Of a DNA stretch of 64,000 nt, positions 10,300 to 20,424 are shown in pieces. The position numbers were made by a program, and so were the translations under genes. Source of the DNA: Ariolimax columbianus (Eukaryota; Mollusca; Gastropoda; Stylommatophora; Arionidae); the NCBI GenBank assembly GCA_036924085.1, contig JAVGWX010000013.1, forward strand, positions 45,689,175 through 45,753,174. The letters are read 5' to 3'. Below the pieces are notes generated by a model, which searched no databases, was not told where the DNA came from, and saw nothing but the letters and a program-made list of their open reading frames with translations. The number at the start of each line of letters is the position of its first letter. Positions within the stretch are counted from its first letter, which is position 1.

Positions 10300-10368
10300 C
10301 ACTAGGCATCTTCTAATATCCTCGTTTTTGATTACTTTCATTCTTGTTATTACGAGAATTCTGAGGGT
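10300..10368 (-). pseudogene. Short RT-J fragment J2
   Basis: The minus strand reads LRILVITRMKVIKNEDIRR, matching J1 RILGVKRMEMIRNEDIRR. It is cut on the right by SINE S2a. Confidence 0.6.
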
Positions 10369-10371
10369 CGA

Positions 10372-10700
10372 TGTAGTCAAGAGGTTAAGGCACTAGTATC
10401 TCACTGCGATGAAAGGAAACAGTGGAGGATCGAGCACCGCAAGTTTCAAGCGACCCCTGGTTTCACGGGAGGTAAGACCAGACTGCCTGCATCCTGGATT
10501 ACCTCTAGTCGTCTCGACTAATAATCTTACCATGGGTCCAAGGTAACTCGTGACAAGAGAGTGAGCTTAATGGTCAGCGCATTAACTTTCTCACTATAAT
10601 CCAAATACAGCGCACATCACATTGGTGCGGCAAAGCCGTCTGTTGTCGTCGCCGTCATCGCTTGCCAGAGCAATACTTATTAATAATTAATTATTATTAG
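10372..10700 (+). repeat. tRNA-like SINE S2, copy S2a
   Basis: Head GATGTAGTCAAGAGGTTAAG resembles a tRNA-Ser/Leu 5' half (A-box-like). The body continues through GTTTCAAGCGACCCCTGG and GGTCCAAGGTA to an AATA-rich tail. A second copy lies at 63393-63723. Confidence 0.65.
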
Positions 10701-10851
10701 GCATCTGCCACAGCATTGTTGCCAGGTTAAAGTGTTAATATTCTTTGCTACCCCTCCAGGCCTCTGACAACTAATAGTAAATTTTACGAACTGGTAGTCG
10801 AGACTCAGACGGAATCAATCATCAAAAACGTTCATCTCCATGTAAAGCAAA

Positions 10852-10981
10852 CGAGGTGTGTTCAAAAAGTATCCGGCTTTTGTGCTGAAAAAATACAATT
10901 ACACACCTGGAGGTTTGAAACTTTAATCCCCTTCAAAGTACTCTCCTTGAGTCTCCCCAAACTTCTCTCAGTGGCCCCACC
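10852..10981 (-). mobile_element. Mariner fragment (3' end and one terminal repeat)
   Basis: The plus strand begins ACGAGGTGTGTTCAAAAAGT, a typical mariner terminus. Read on the minus strand, the other side encodes EKFGETQGEYFEGD and a stop, the usual mariner transposase C-terminus. The remainder of the element is missing. Confidence 0.65.
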
Positions 10982-11235
10982 ACTGCGATCCCTATTATAT
11001 TAGTCAAACTACATCAGTACAGCCTGTTTTCAGGACCGCTGATTGTAGGCGGAATTGGGTCTTTCTCCGCTCTGGTTAGCGGACCCTGATACGGCGCACC
11101 CGTTCATGAAATCTTTTCCCGTTTTTAAATTCAGAACACACTCAAAATTGTGTAGTAAGTATGGGTAGAGCTGACATACACTAGAAAACATTCCACCGTC
11201 TTTAGATCTCATGAGATGAACATAGTGGCAACATT
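10982..11235. other. Unassigned sequence
   Basis: No gene or repeat recognised. Confidence 0.35.
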
Positions 11236-11239
11236 CTTC

Positions 11240-12016
11240 TCTTTAACTCAGATAACTGAACTTCTTTATTCTCGTTTAGAACACTCTGAAGAGACTGTTT
11301 ACAACCAGTTCTGTCTTCTTCACTTGTTCAAAAAACTATGCGCATCCAATCTATTATTAAATGCATTAATTGACCCTGCCTCCACTATTTCCTGTGGTAA
11401 TGTATTACAAGCATTCCTTTTTATCTGACTGAAAAAATAATTCCTACTATCTAAATCTGTATCTTTTGTTATATTGATTTGTAGCTCTGATTATTAGGCG
11501 GATGTACTTTGAAAAACTTGCTATAGTTCTTTCCCTTGATTATCTTATAATCCTGTCTTTTATCACCTCTATTTCTTCTCTTTTCTAGACATCGTAGGCC
11601 GGTTTTTCTGAGTCTTTCCTCATAACTGTAATTCTGTAATCCCACTATCAGTTTTGTCGCTCTTTTTTGTATCCTTTCCAGCATGTTTATATCCCCTCTA
11701 CGATAAGAACTCCACACCTGTACACAGTACTCTAATCTAGGTCTAACTAAAGCTTTATACAGTTTGACTATCACTTCCCTGATTTTATGTTCAATATTTG
11801 TTTGTATCGTACCTAACATTGCATGTGTCTTTTTCACTGCTACCTTGACTTGCTCACTCACCTTACCCTGTATGATCTATTATAGCCCCTAGGTCACTTT
11901 CCTTTTCTATTTTTTCAAATATTATAGTTCTCTCCTATTCTGTAATTATGTTCCATATTGCATCCGCTCATGTGGATGACTGTACATGTATCTACAATAA
12001 ACTCCATTTTCCAGAT
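11240..12016 (-). pseudogene. CR1-like retroelement C, copy C1
   Basis: The minus-strand polymerase C-terminal part includes SEQVKVAVKKTHAML, VKLYKALVRPRLEYCVQVW, INMLERIQKRATKLIVG and YEERLRKTGL. The 3' UTR follows (TGCATTTAA and the GGTTGTAAAC region). It is 5' truncated near 12016 within a QMEFNVDKC-like segment. The (AAGTT)n tail is not preserved. Confidence 0.8.
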
Positions 12017-12118
12017 CGCAGTGCTTTCCATAATTTTACATTAGAAGAAATACACTGCATGAAAATGAAAAAAATACATTTGATTATTTGACATGGACGA
12101 ACGAAAACCATGGCTGAC

Positions 12119-12243
12119 CTTTGACACAGAGAAATCTATCGCAGCAAGAGCCGGGTAGCTGAGATGCTCGTGAGATGGTCTGGACTTGAAAACCACCTGG
12201 GCACAAAACGGGTTCACATTGGTCAACAGGCTTGCACGAACAT
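12119..12243 (-). CDS. CRIM1-like exon 4: second half of second cysteine block
   Basis: A 125 bp exon too short to stand out as an open frame: one base, 41 codons, one base. It was found because exons 3 and 5 are not phase-compatible. It reads CSCKPVDQCEPVLCPGG, then LPGSCCDRFLCVK, matching the second half of the CRIM1 block (CxC...C..PVC..G....PG.CCD.FEC). The acceptor is CTCACTAG/A (12244/12243). The donor AAAG/GTCAGC (12119/12118) is GT but not a strong consensus. It joins exon 3 through GGA (Gly) and exon 5 through GAA (Glu). Confidence 0.75.
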
Positions 12244-12282
12244 CTAGTGAGGAATGACATACGTTTTTATTACTAGTCCTTC

Positions 12283-12583
12283 GTGTTCTTTATGTCTCTC
12301 CTCGTCTTCTTCTTCGTCTTCTTGCATTTCTTGTTGTTGATCGTGTTCTTCTTCTGTATCAACATCTCGCAATTCTTCCCCCTTTTTTTTCTTCTTATTC
12401 TACTCCTTATTTCTTCTTTTCCCTCTTTTTCTTCTTCTTATTCACCTGCTCCTCCACCTCATCTTGCTCATTGTTCTTCATCATCTTCGTCTTCTTCTTC
12501 GTCTTCCTCTTCTTCTTCTACTTTTATTCTTATATTTCGATCTCTTCGTGTTCCATTTCTTTTTGATCGTCGTCATTAGCTCT
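12283..12583 (+). repeat. Pyrimidine-rich low-complexity tract
   Basis: About 300 bp of CTT/TTC-rich sequence. It is in sense with the GAA strand of R3 and lies in the intron before exon 4. Open frames through it are not genes. Confidence 0.75.
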
Positions 12584-12594
12584 TTCAAATATTC

Positions 12595-13006
12595 TTCTTC
12601 TTCTTCTTCTTCTTCTTCTTCTTCTTCTTCTTCTTCTTCTTCTTCTTCTTCTTCTTCTTCTTCTTCTTCGTTCTCAATCTCCCGCTACCAAACCCCGAAC
12701 GGATAAGTAGCAGAATGTAGTCCAGAGAACGGAATGCGTTGTGTTATAGTTTACAGCTTGGCTGCGATATTTGCACCTTTCGGTCCAACACATCCGACTT
12801 CAGCAAGCATTTTTTGAGTACCGGGTTAGCAATCCCTCTTCGATCCCTTCTCCTTAGCCAGTCTGCCCTGCTGCAGCCTGTTATCCAGGATCACCGCGTG
12901 GAGGTCTAGAAGGGTTTTGGCAGCTATGGTTCGCTGTCCCTGACGATAGCAGTCAGTTATGGGTCGCTGACCGTTGCAGCTCATGCGCTGCTCAGCATCT
13001 TGATCC
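12595..13006 (-). repeat. R family, copy R3, with 75-bp (TTC)n tail
   Basis: Full R element in reverse; the (TTC)n at 12595-12670 is its GAA tail. Flanked by TTCAAATATTC (12584-12594) and TTCAAGTATTC (13007-13017), a target-site duplication with one mismatch. Confidence 0.85.
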
Positions 13007-13017
13007 TTCAAGTATTC

Positions 13018-13968
13018 GATTGACAGTCATTAAGTAAGAACAATTTTATTATAACATGCAGAGCAATGTATGTACAACTGAAAATCTTATTTCGGGAAAC
13101 AAGATGGCTCTATGGCAATGCTCCATGTAAGGATTTTAACGATCGAGCCGTTTTCCCATGTACAACATGACCGCCTCATTGTTGACTTGGGCCGTGGAAG
13201 AACAGCGAGGCGTTATTGTTTGTTGTGGTCAGCAGGTGTGGAACCTTCTGGAATCTAGAGAAGAATGAAGGATCATTATGGAGGCAGTTGTTTAAGTTTA
13301 GTTTTGATTAGTTGAAGAATCGACGTCACTACACACGGTTTAACCCAAACGGGCTCTGCTCTTTTCCGTGTTTAAAAAAACCTATAAACTCAGCACAATG
13401 CACACACTCCGTAGAACTGACGAGGATTCCTGAATAAATTGAGTAGATTTGAAACATAATTTTGAATTGTGCCAGGGCAGCGGATGTGAAGCCTACATTT
13501 TTCGATTTCCAATCGGCGGGGGATTTATACCGTGCGCGACACTGAACACGGGCATCCGATCTCTACTACCCATAGATTCGGCGAAATGGAAAACGTCATT
13601 GATGAGCTGCGGCCTGAAAGACCAGCAAGCGAGGCATCTGACACAATGAAGCAGCATATCGACCATCTCTTCCTTGGCAATAGATGAATCACTATGCATG
13701 AAACAGCCGTAGATTTTAACATGTTACGGCACTGCGCACAAAAGTGTCAACGATGTCCTCGGTTAAAGGAAAGTGTGTAGCAGATGGGTCACGAGGCAGC
13801 TGATAACAAGGTAATTCAGGCTGTGCAAAATTGGTTAAAGGTCACACCAAATGCTGTTTCTCTAGAGGCCATTCACAAGCTAATGGACAGGGGGACATAG
13901 CGTGTTGCAAGGCATGGTCTCTGGGTCGAAAAATAAGACACAACAGATCTCTGGTGCGTACTCTTGTA
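13018..13968. other. Unassigned intronic sequence
   Basis: About 950 bp with no recognised domain or repeat on either strand. Confidence 0.35.
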
Positions 13969-13969
13969 A

Positions 13970-14850
13970 TCTTCTTCTTCTTCTTCGTTCATCCTCAGAT
14001 CAAGGTCCCGGTTTCTCTTACATCCTCAGATCAAGGTTCCGGTTTCTCTTACAAAGGACACCGTTTGTTTGTAAGGCTGTTTCATCTCCATACAGCTTCT
14101 GTCTCCCGAGGCCAGCATTGTTATCTCTTTTCCTGCGTAAGCATGCAGCTTTGTAGAAAGTGTTTCACAGTCATGGTATGCTTCCCACATGGACACTTGT
14201 CATTTGTTCCAAACCACATTTTGTTGTAAAGATGACTCTTGAGTCTCTAATGTTCAGTTCTACGACTGAAGATGAAGACTTGCTCGTCCCTAATTACACT
14301 TTTTTTTAAGTCAGAGAATGGTGAATGCTTGGAATGCATTACCCCAGGAGGCAGTGGAGCCAAAGACAGTTTATGCATTTAAGAATAGATTGGATGTGCA
14401 TAGTTTTTAGAGCAGTTGTGACTGGTTGTCTGCAGACGCTGATGAGTCTTCTAAACCAATATAAAAACGTTAAGTTAAGTTAAGTTAAAGTAGCTGTCTT
14501 CTTTTCGGAAGTCGGGGTGTTGATCAGCCTATTTTCCCCTGAAGTTGGCTTTAATTATGGTCTTTGCCTCATATATTATTATCAGGTCTGTTTGTGCGGA
14601 TGTTCCTCCACTCTTTGCTAGTTTGTCTGCAGCTTCACTGCCTTCAATGTTGCAGTGGGATGGGATCCACTGTATGACCAACCATGTGTGTTCTGCTGAG
14701 AGCTGTGTCAGGGAGAACACACATTGCTCGAGATCTTCATCTTTGTGTTGCTTTAGCTAATACTGACGCGGCATCAGTCAGGAATACTATGTTTTCTTAG
14801 TGGATATTTATATCTTGGATTACAAGCTCAGTTGCAGATAGCACAGGCGT
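13970..14850 (-). pseudogene. RNase H-type retroelement RH-B, copy B3, interrupted by C8
   Basis: Minus strand: RNase H remnants (HCNIEGSEAADKLAKSGG near 14590-14670; upstream part to about 14850), then the C8 insertion, then the C-terminal cysteine part and the 3' end (GATGAACGAAGAAGAAG complement at 13974-13995). The last 31 bp of the coding region are tandemly duplicated at 13989-14050. Multiple frameshifts. Confidence 0.75.
14284..14489 (+). repeat. C element 3' end, copy C8, nested in B3
   Basis: TTTAAGTCAGAGAATGGTGA through GCATTTAAGAATAGATTGG to TCTTCTAAACCAATATAAA and a (GTTAA)n tail, matching the 3' end of C5. It is a very short 5'-truncated insertion. The RH-B sequence resumes at AGTAGCTGTCTTC. 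Confidence 0.75.
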
Positions 14851-15079
14851 ATACGAATATATTTGTGACTCATTTTGATAGCAAATGCATTTGTGACAGT
14901 CTATCATAGTTAATTTATGTGTGCCAGCATATGCAATGATGACTTTTTGTGATAGTATCTATATATATATATATATTTATGAAATTCAAGTGTTCAAATA
15001 TTTTAGCTCCACGGTAACAACAAGACGATCCAGAGATCAATATACGCATAGGGCAAGCAGGAACAACTTTTGGCAGGCT

Positions 15080-15870
15080 GAAAAGAAAGGGCATGGAACA
15101 ACAGAAAGCTGGCACTAAATACACTAAAGATCATGATATATCAAGTATGCGTGCTTGGTACACTGTTATACGGATCGGAAACATGGAAAACACATTCAAG
15201 ACACAAGAAGAGGTTAAACAATGTTCATATGCGATGTCTTCACAGTATAATGAACATAAAGTGGCAGGACAAGGTTACCAACTCGGAAATACTGAAACGC
15301 ATCTAAATACCTTCCCTCTTCTCGGCTCTGACCAATAAGAGACTGAGATGGTTGGGTCACGTGAAACGAATGTCAAATACCCACATTCCAAAGCAGTTAC
15401 TCCTGGCCGAACTCATATCTGGAATCAGATCACATGGAAGGTATAATTCAAGATACAAGGACATTTGCAAAAGGTCCATGAACGATTTCACGATCAATTC
15501 AAATACCTGAGAGGAGATTGCAGAGGATAGAGCTACATGGAAAGCGACCTTGAGAACAGTCATCGAGGCATCAGAGCTAGTTCTGCTGACAAAGATGGAA
15601 GACAAGCGACGCAGAGGATAGAGCTACATGGAGAGCGACATTGAGAACAGTCATCGAGGCATCAGAGCTAGTTCTGATGACAAAGATGAAAGGCAAGCGA
15701 CGCAAAAGAAAGGAGCCTACACCACACCAATCAAACTTTGTTCTGTTTACACTGCTGTCGTCCCTGTCAATCAAGAATGGCAAAATCAGCCACAAAAGTC
15801 GATGTCCCTCCAGGTCAGATACAGCCACCGCCATCTCTACAACAGACCAGTTTACTGACCGTCTGTCGAA
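15080..15870 (+). pseudogene. RTE-like retroelement C-terminal fragment RT-Q, copy Q2
   Basis: Frameshifted but clear: GSETWKTHSRHKKRLNNVHM, IKWQDKVTNSE, NKRLRWLGHVKRMSNTHIPK, LLLAELISG, then EDRATWKATLRTVIEASEL and a C-terminal cysteine stretch (FCLHCCRPCQSRM). A direct duplication of roughly 101 bp, containing AGAGCTACATGGA, spans about 15518-15720. Confidence 0.75.
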
Positions 15871-15882
15871 ACGCAAAAGGCC

Positions 15883-15884
<2 letters not shown>

Positions 15885-15970
<86 letters not shown>
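15885..15970. repeat. (AT)n microsatellite
   Basis: About 43 perfect AT repeats; Tyr-Ile open frames across it are spurious. Confidence 0.95.
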
Positions 15971-15975
<5 letters not shown>

Positions 15976-16019
15976 CGTGTGCATGTGCGTGCGTGTGTTT
16001 GACTTTCTGTAGTAATGTA

Positions 16020-17430
16020 CCTGTTGAAAATTGAAAATGTATTCCTGACTTTGAAAATAACGTAATTAATGACGTAATATGTATGTCTGACTGCTATTGT
16101 AGACGTGTGTATAAAGGAGAGATACTACCCTAAGCTTCATAACGAAAAGCTACCCAAGCATGGACTGGACCCATGCATACACCGACGGTTCTGTAACAAA
16201 CGCTACACAGAACGGAGGGGCAGGAGCATTCCTGAACCTACCAAATGGCAGAAAAATAACACTGCCATTCGCTACTGGTAAGTACACAAGCAATTTCAGA
16301 TCGGAGGCAGAGGCACTGAGGGCGGCAGTGGAAGAAATGGTGACACACAGTGAAAATGAAAGCCATATAGTCCTGCTTACAGATGCTCTCGCCGTAGTTA
16401 CAGAGCTAAAAAGCCAGAAAAATACTGAGCTTAATGACTTAAGAGCAGCACTCTGCAAACTATGCCAGCAGTCCGCACCAAAAAGGGTAGTGGTACAGTG
16501 GGTCCCATCACACTGCAACATCCAAGGCAACGAGGAGGCAGACAGACTGGCAAAAGAAGGTGCAAGACTACCACAAACAGATACTAGTATGACGTACGAA
16601 GAGTCAAAACGGCTTATCAAAGCCAGATACATGACCAAATGGGAAACCGAACATACTGGTTACACCAAAAACGATGCCTATTACCAGTTGAACCGAAGAG
16701 AGGAGGTCGTTGTCTTCAGACTTCGCACTGGCCACAATAGACTGAGGTACCACCTATTCAACAAATTGAAGATAGGGTGTACCGACGAATGCCCGTGCGG
16801 TACTGGTAAAATGACCGCTGAACATCTGCTGCAGAACTGCCCGACATACGAGGATCAGAGAGAGCAGATGTGGCCATCACCAGTGGAACTGCAAGACAAG
16901 CTCTATGGCAGTGGCGACAGCCTCAGGATGACCGCCGCTTTTTTTCTAAAAAATAATGGTTACTGTCTGACTGCGTACGAAGAAGAAGAAGAAGAAGAAG
17001 TAGACGTGTGTATGAATGCATATACATTTCTGACAGTAATAATAGTAGTATTTATTTAATGAATATACTTTTATTACAGTGATAATAATAATAATATTTA
17101 TGAAGGAATATACATTTCTGAAAGTAATGCTAATAATATTTAAGAATGAAAATACATTTCAGACAGTAATAGGAAAAGTATTTATGAATGAACATATATT
17201 TCTGTCAGTACTGATAATAGTGATTATGAATGAATATACATTTTTGACTGTAATAATAATAGTATTTATGAATGAATATACATTTGGGACTGAAAATAGA
17301 CGTGTAAATAACTGCATTTATTTCTGACTATGACTATGATTCATGACAGAATATGTATTTATGACTGTGATAAAAGACGTTTGCATGACATAATATTTAT
17401 TTATGACTGTGATAGAAGAGTTGCATGTGT
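16020..17430 (+). repeat. Degenerate minisatellite, split by A3
   Basis: Diverged units containing TATGAATGAATATACATTTC and GACTGTAATAATAGT (about 45-60 bp) lie at 17014-17430. Related sequence (GAAAATGTATTCCTGAC, ATGTATGTCTGACTG) lies before A3 at 16030-16110. A3 therefore landed inside an existing array. Confidence 0.65.
16115..16999 (+). mobile_element. RNase H-type retroelement RH-A, copy A3, best preserved
   Basis: A 5'-truncated insertion with one uninterrupted reading frame from RRDTTLSF to the C-terminus. From the Met at 16160 the RNase H catalytic set is complete: D9 (YTDGS), E51 (SEAEALRAA), D75 (LLTDALAV), H118 and D128 (EEADRLAK). It is followed by FRLRTGHNRLRYHLF and a putative zinc-binding ECPCGTGKMTAEHLLQNC. 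The tail is GCGTACGAAG(GAA)n; an indel lets the frame read through it as poly-Glu to 17059. Flanked by GTAGACGTGTGTAT at 16099-16112 and 17000-17013. It lacks polymerase and endonuclease, so it cannot move by itself. Confidence 0.9.
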
Positions 17431-17468
17431 TCCGAGCTCACGTTTCATAAATATCACATTATACTTAC

Positions 17469-17577
17469 CCCTGTTGTATTTTACAGCAACCATTCTCTGC
17501 CATTTTAGGCAGTATTCGAACACTGTCTTCTGGGCATTTTTCTTTTTCATAAGCAGGGCAGGCGACAGATCCACATT
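17469..17577 (-). CDS. CRIM1-like exon 3: first half of second cysteine block
   Basis: 109 bp: two bases, 35 codons, two bases. The acceptor is TCTCTCTTCAAATTAG/AA and the donor CAGGG/GTAAGT. With exon 2 the junction codon is GAA (Glu), giving RRLE-ECGSVACP. The exon reads CGSVACPAYEKEKCPEDS then ENGCCKIQQ, matching the C..ECP..C.PDS...GCC half of the second CRIM1 block. Its acceptor lies in a triplicated 83-84 bp repeat (17564-17813), so two extra copies of the intron end and first exon bases sit upstream. Confidence 0.75.
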
Positions 17578-17813
17578 CTAATTTGAAGAGAGAAAATACT
17601 CTTTTTATGAACGACCAAAGTACACAGAAAATGTACACGTAACTAATGACAGATCGACATTCTAATTTGAAGAGAGAAAATACTCTTTTATGAACGACCA
17701 AAGTACACAGAAAATGTAAACGTAACTAATGACAGATCGACATTCTAATTTGAAGAGAGAAAATACTCTTTTATGAACGACCAAAGTACACAGAAAATGT
17801 ACACGTAACTAAT
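17564..17813 (-). repeat. 83-84-bp tandem triplication over the exon 3 splice acceptor
   Basis: Copies at 17564-17647, 17648-17730 and 17731-17813. Each holds the first 14 bases of exon 3, the acceptor TCTCTCTTCAAATTAG and about 65 bp of intron. Only the copy nearest the exon is followed by the rest of the coding sequence. Confidence 0.9.
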
Positions 17814-19020
17814 GACAACCATTGGGGCCAAATGCATCGTCATTTTATTAGTGACCCGCATGAATACGACGGCTTATCTCGTGTCAAAGTGAAACCAGAT
17901 TAATCGTCCGCATTAAGATATTTTTGCAAATCAGACGAACAACATCTCCTTCCCCTGCAAATCAGGTGAGTACGAATGTTCGATTACAGTTTCTTTGCGT
18001 CTATGGTCAGGATGACGTCAAGTGCCGTCTCCGTATCTGAAGACAGGTTGCATTGGCCCTCTAACATTCTCGGTTTCTTGCCCTAATGGTACACTCCTAC
18101 AGACTATTGTTAGCTTATCTCCTGTAGTTGCTGTCCAACTTATTGTTGTTGAATGCCCACAGCTAACTTATTGTCTCTTGTGTACGCCCTATAAAGGGCG
18201 TTAGTATGGCGGTAGTAAGGCCAACAAAAAAAGTGCCACACGAATTTGTCCACGGGGTGGGGACTTTGATACCAAGTGACGCACCCAGTGCATCCATGGA
18301 GCAAGACCGAGTTTACTGAGACAGATAAAAATCGAAAAAAGAAAGATTTCAGATAGATTTGGCAAGAAAGACATCCCAATGTACTTACTTATCTGAGTTC
18401 GCTGCGATAACTACATAAGTGATGGAACTTCGGATGTAACCAGTCAATACTTAAGTGACCTCAGATCATCGGTGAATTCAAAGGATTGCACCAAATTGCA
18501 TTTAGATGACACTGTAGTCCGACTACAGTAAGTATCTGTCGAACGTTTCGAAGTTTTGTGCAATTGTCAGACGGGTCTGCGAACCGTTATGGCAGTATCA
18601 TAGATGTAGAGCAAGCACCAAAACCTTTCAGTCTTGTACGTTTGCCAGACGGGCTTTGATTTTAGATATTAGATGATGTTGTTAAGGAGAGAAAGAGCTA
18701 GATTATGAGCAGAACAGAACCGGCCTTATATTCATAGTATATATCTGCATATATCTGGCTAAGTGCCAAAACCCTCTGATATGAGAACAGAACAGAACCG
18801 GCCTTATATTCATAGTATATATCTGCATATATCTGGCTAAGTGCCAAAACCCTCTGATATGAGAACAGAACAGAGATAGATTATACTATAGTTTATGTAA
18901 TCATGTCTAGTTATGTAAACAATTGAATAATTGTAATGTTTGTGACAGAAAATGTTTAAATGTTTTCATTTATGTTTGTATGAGAGAGGGGAAATACGTT
19001 GGTCTAAGGGAGATACGTTT
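17814..19020. other. Unassigned intronic sequence with a 78-bp duplication
   Basis: No gene recognised. A tandem duplication of 78 bp (AACAGAACCGGCCTTATATT...) spans about 18711-18866. Confidence 0.4.
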
Positions 19021-19029
19021 GCTATTTTT

Positions 19030-19690
19030 GCTGTGACTGGGAGACCCGTTCCTCAGAGACGGTTACGCCCCTGCGGATCCCAACTTCGTTTCCTAGATAT
19101 TCTGTCTTGGGCCACGGTAGACCCGTGGCTGATAAGTTTCTCGTCTGTAGAATCGTAGATATTGTTTCTGAGTTCGAGGGCGTCAGGCCAGCCAGTAGGT
19201 GGTCTTCCCCGTGGTCGTGTCCTGTCTCGTGGGTACCAGTCTGCTGTCGCTGTGCTACAACGGTCGTCAGTTCTCTGTCTCGTGGGTACCAGTCTGCTGT
19301 CGCTGTGCTCCAACGGTCAGCAGTTCTCCGAAGCAATGTTTGCCTATCTGCGTGGGTAACTACATCCTTCACCAATACCATCTGCCGTACGTCAGTGTTG
19401 TGAAGACCTTTGAAACGTTGGTTGTGGAACGTGAGGCTGATCATACGTCTCTCGAGGAAGGTCACTCTGAGTCTGGACTCCATATCTTTTGAAAGAGCCC
19501 ATGTTTCTGCCGCATTAACACATTGCACGTAGAGCTGTGGAGTTGAATAGAGAGGGGCGCAGACTCTGGTCGTGAGTATGGTCTAGTGCCGTCTTTATGG
19601 ACTAGAAAGCTACTAAGACCGCGCGACGACGTCTTGTTAGTTCTGGGTTTAGGTCGTTCTGCATTTTTTGCTATATATCGCAAATTCAAA
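19030..19690 (-). pseudogene. Non-LTR polymerase C-terminal fragment RT-F
   Basis: The minus strand reads AAETWALSKDMESRLRVTFL, ERRMISLTFHNQR, LHNTDVRQMVLV, DRWSTATADWYPRDR and RPRGRPPTGW. This is the C-terminal pattern of a non-LTR polymerase (ETWALT...RRM.SLT.RD...GRPP.RW). A 55-bp duplication (about 19221-19330) repeats the TATADWYPRD segment. Confidence 0.7.
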
Positions 19691-19699
19691 AGGCCACAG

Positions 19700-20424
19700 T
19701 GTCTAGTGTAGCTATTTGAATTGAGTGGGTCTGGTACAAGGTCAGCTGTGACCAGTTCTAAGAATGCAAAACTCTATCAAAATCAATGTTCTAGTGAATG
19801 ACTTTCACATATCTTATATTCATTGAAAATGTATTTCTGAGAAGATCTTATAAAATACAGTTATATTCTTCCTTAGTTCTATCAAATAGAAGACATTTAA
19901 CTTGATTAAGGTATAACATAAATTCCTCAGCATTATACACAGTCATAGAAGCTCTTCAAAATAGTCAATAAACTAGTTTGTACAGTTCTGTAATTATAAT
20001 ACTACTTGAAAATGCAACGCTCATGTATTTTTTCTAGCTGAGTGCGGGACGTTTGGAGCACACATGTCAATCGTTAGTCAAATGTTAACAAGTCGTGACG
20101 TCCTTAGCGCTAACCTTCTCTCCCCAATATCTAGCTCCGTTTCTAGCCGCACGCAAGCAAAGACCCGGTATTCTACAAGAATATAATACAATGCGGCTTT
20201 AGCGTCAGAGCTACGGAAAGACAAGCAACAAAATTGATCGTTGCCTAAAAGAAATCTTCGGAGACATGGATTGAAATGTCACGAGTGCTACCGGGTCCCG
20301 AAAAGTGAGCAGCGAGCAGTAACACTGTGACGTTAAATACGACTATGGAGGGTTGGGCATGGGGCTGGCTACCACATCATGTAGAAAGTAAGTCACAAAA
20401 AACTTCAATAAACATGGGCATGTT
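19700..20424. other. Unassigned intronic sequence
   Basis: Nothing recognisable on either strand. Confidence 0.35.

Noticed and set aside
13449..13722. Possible cysteine-rich CRIM1 exon between exons 3 and 4
   Set aside because: Translations in all frames lack the CCx and CxC spacing, and phases are satisfied without it.
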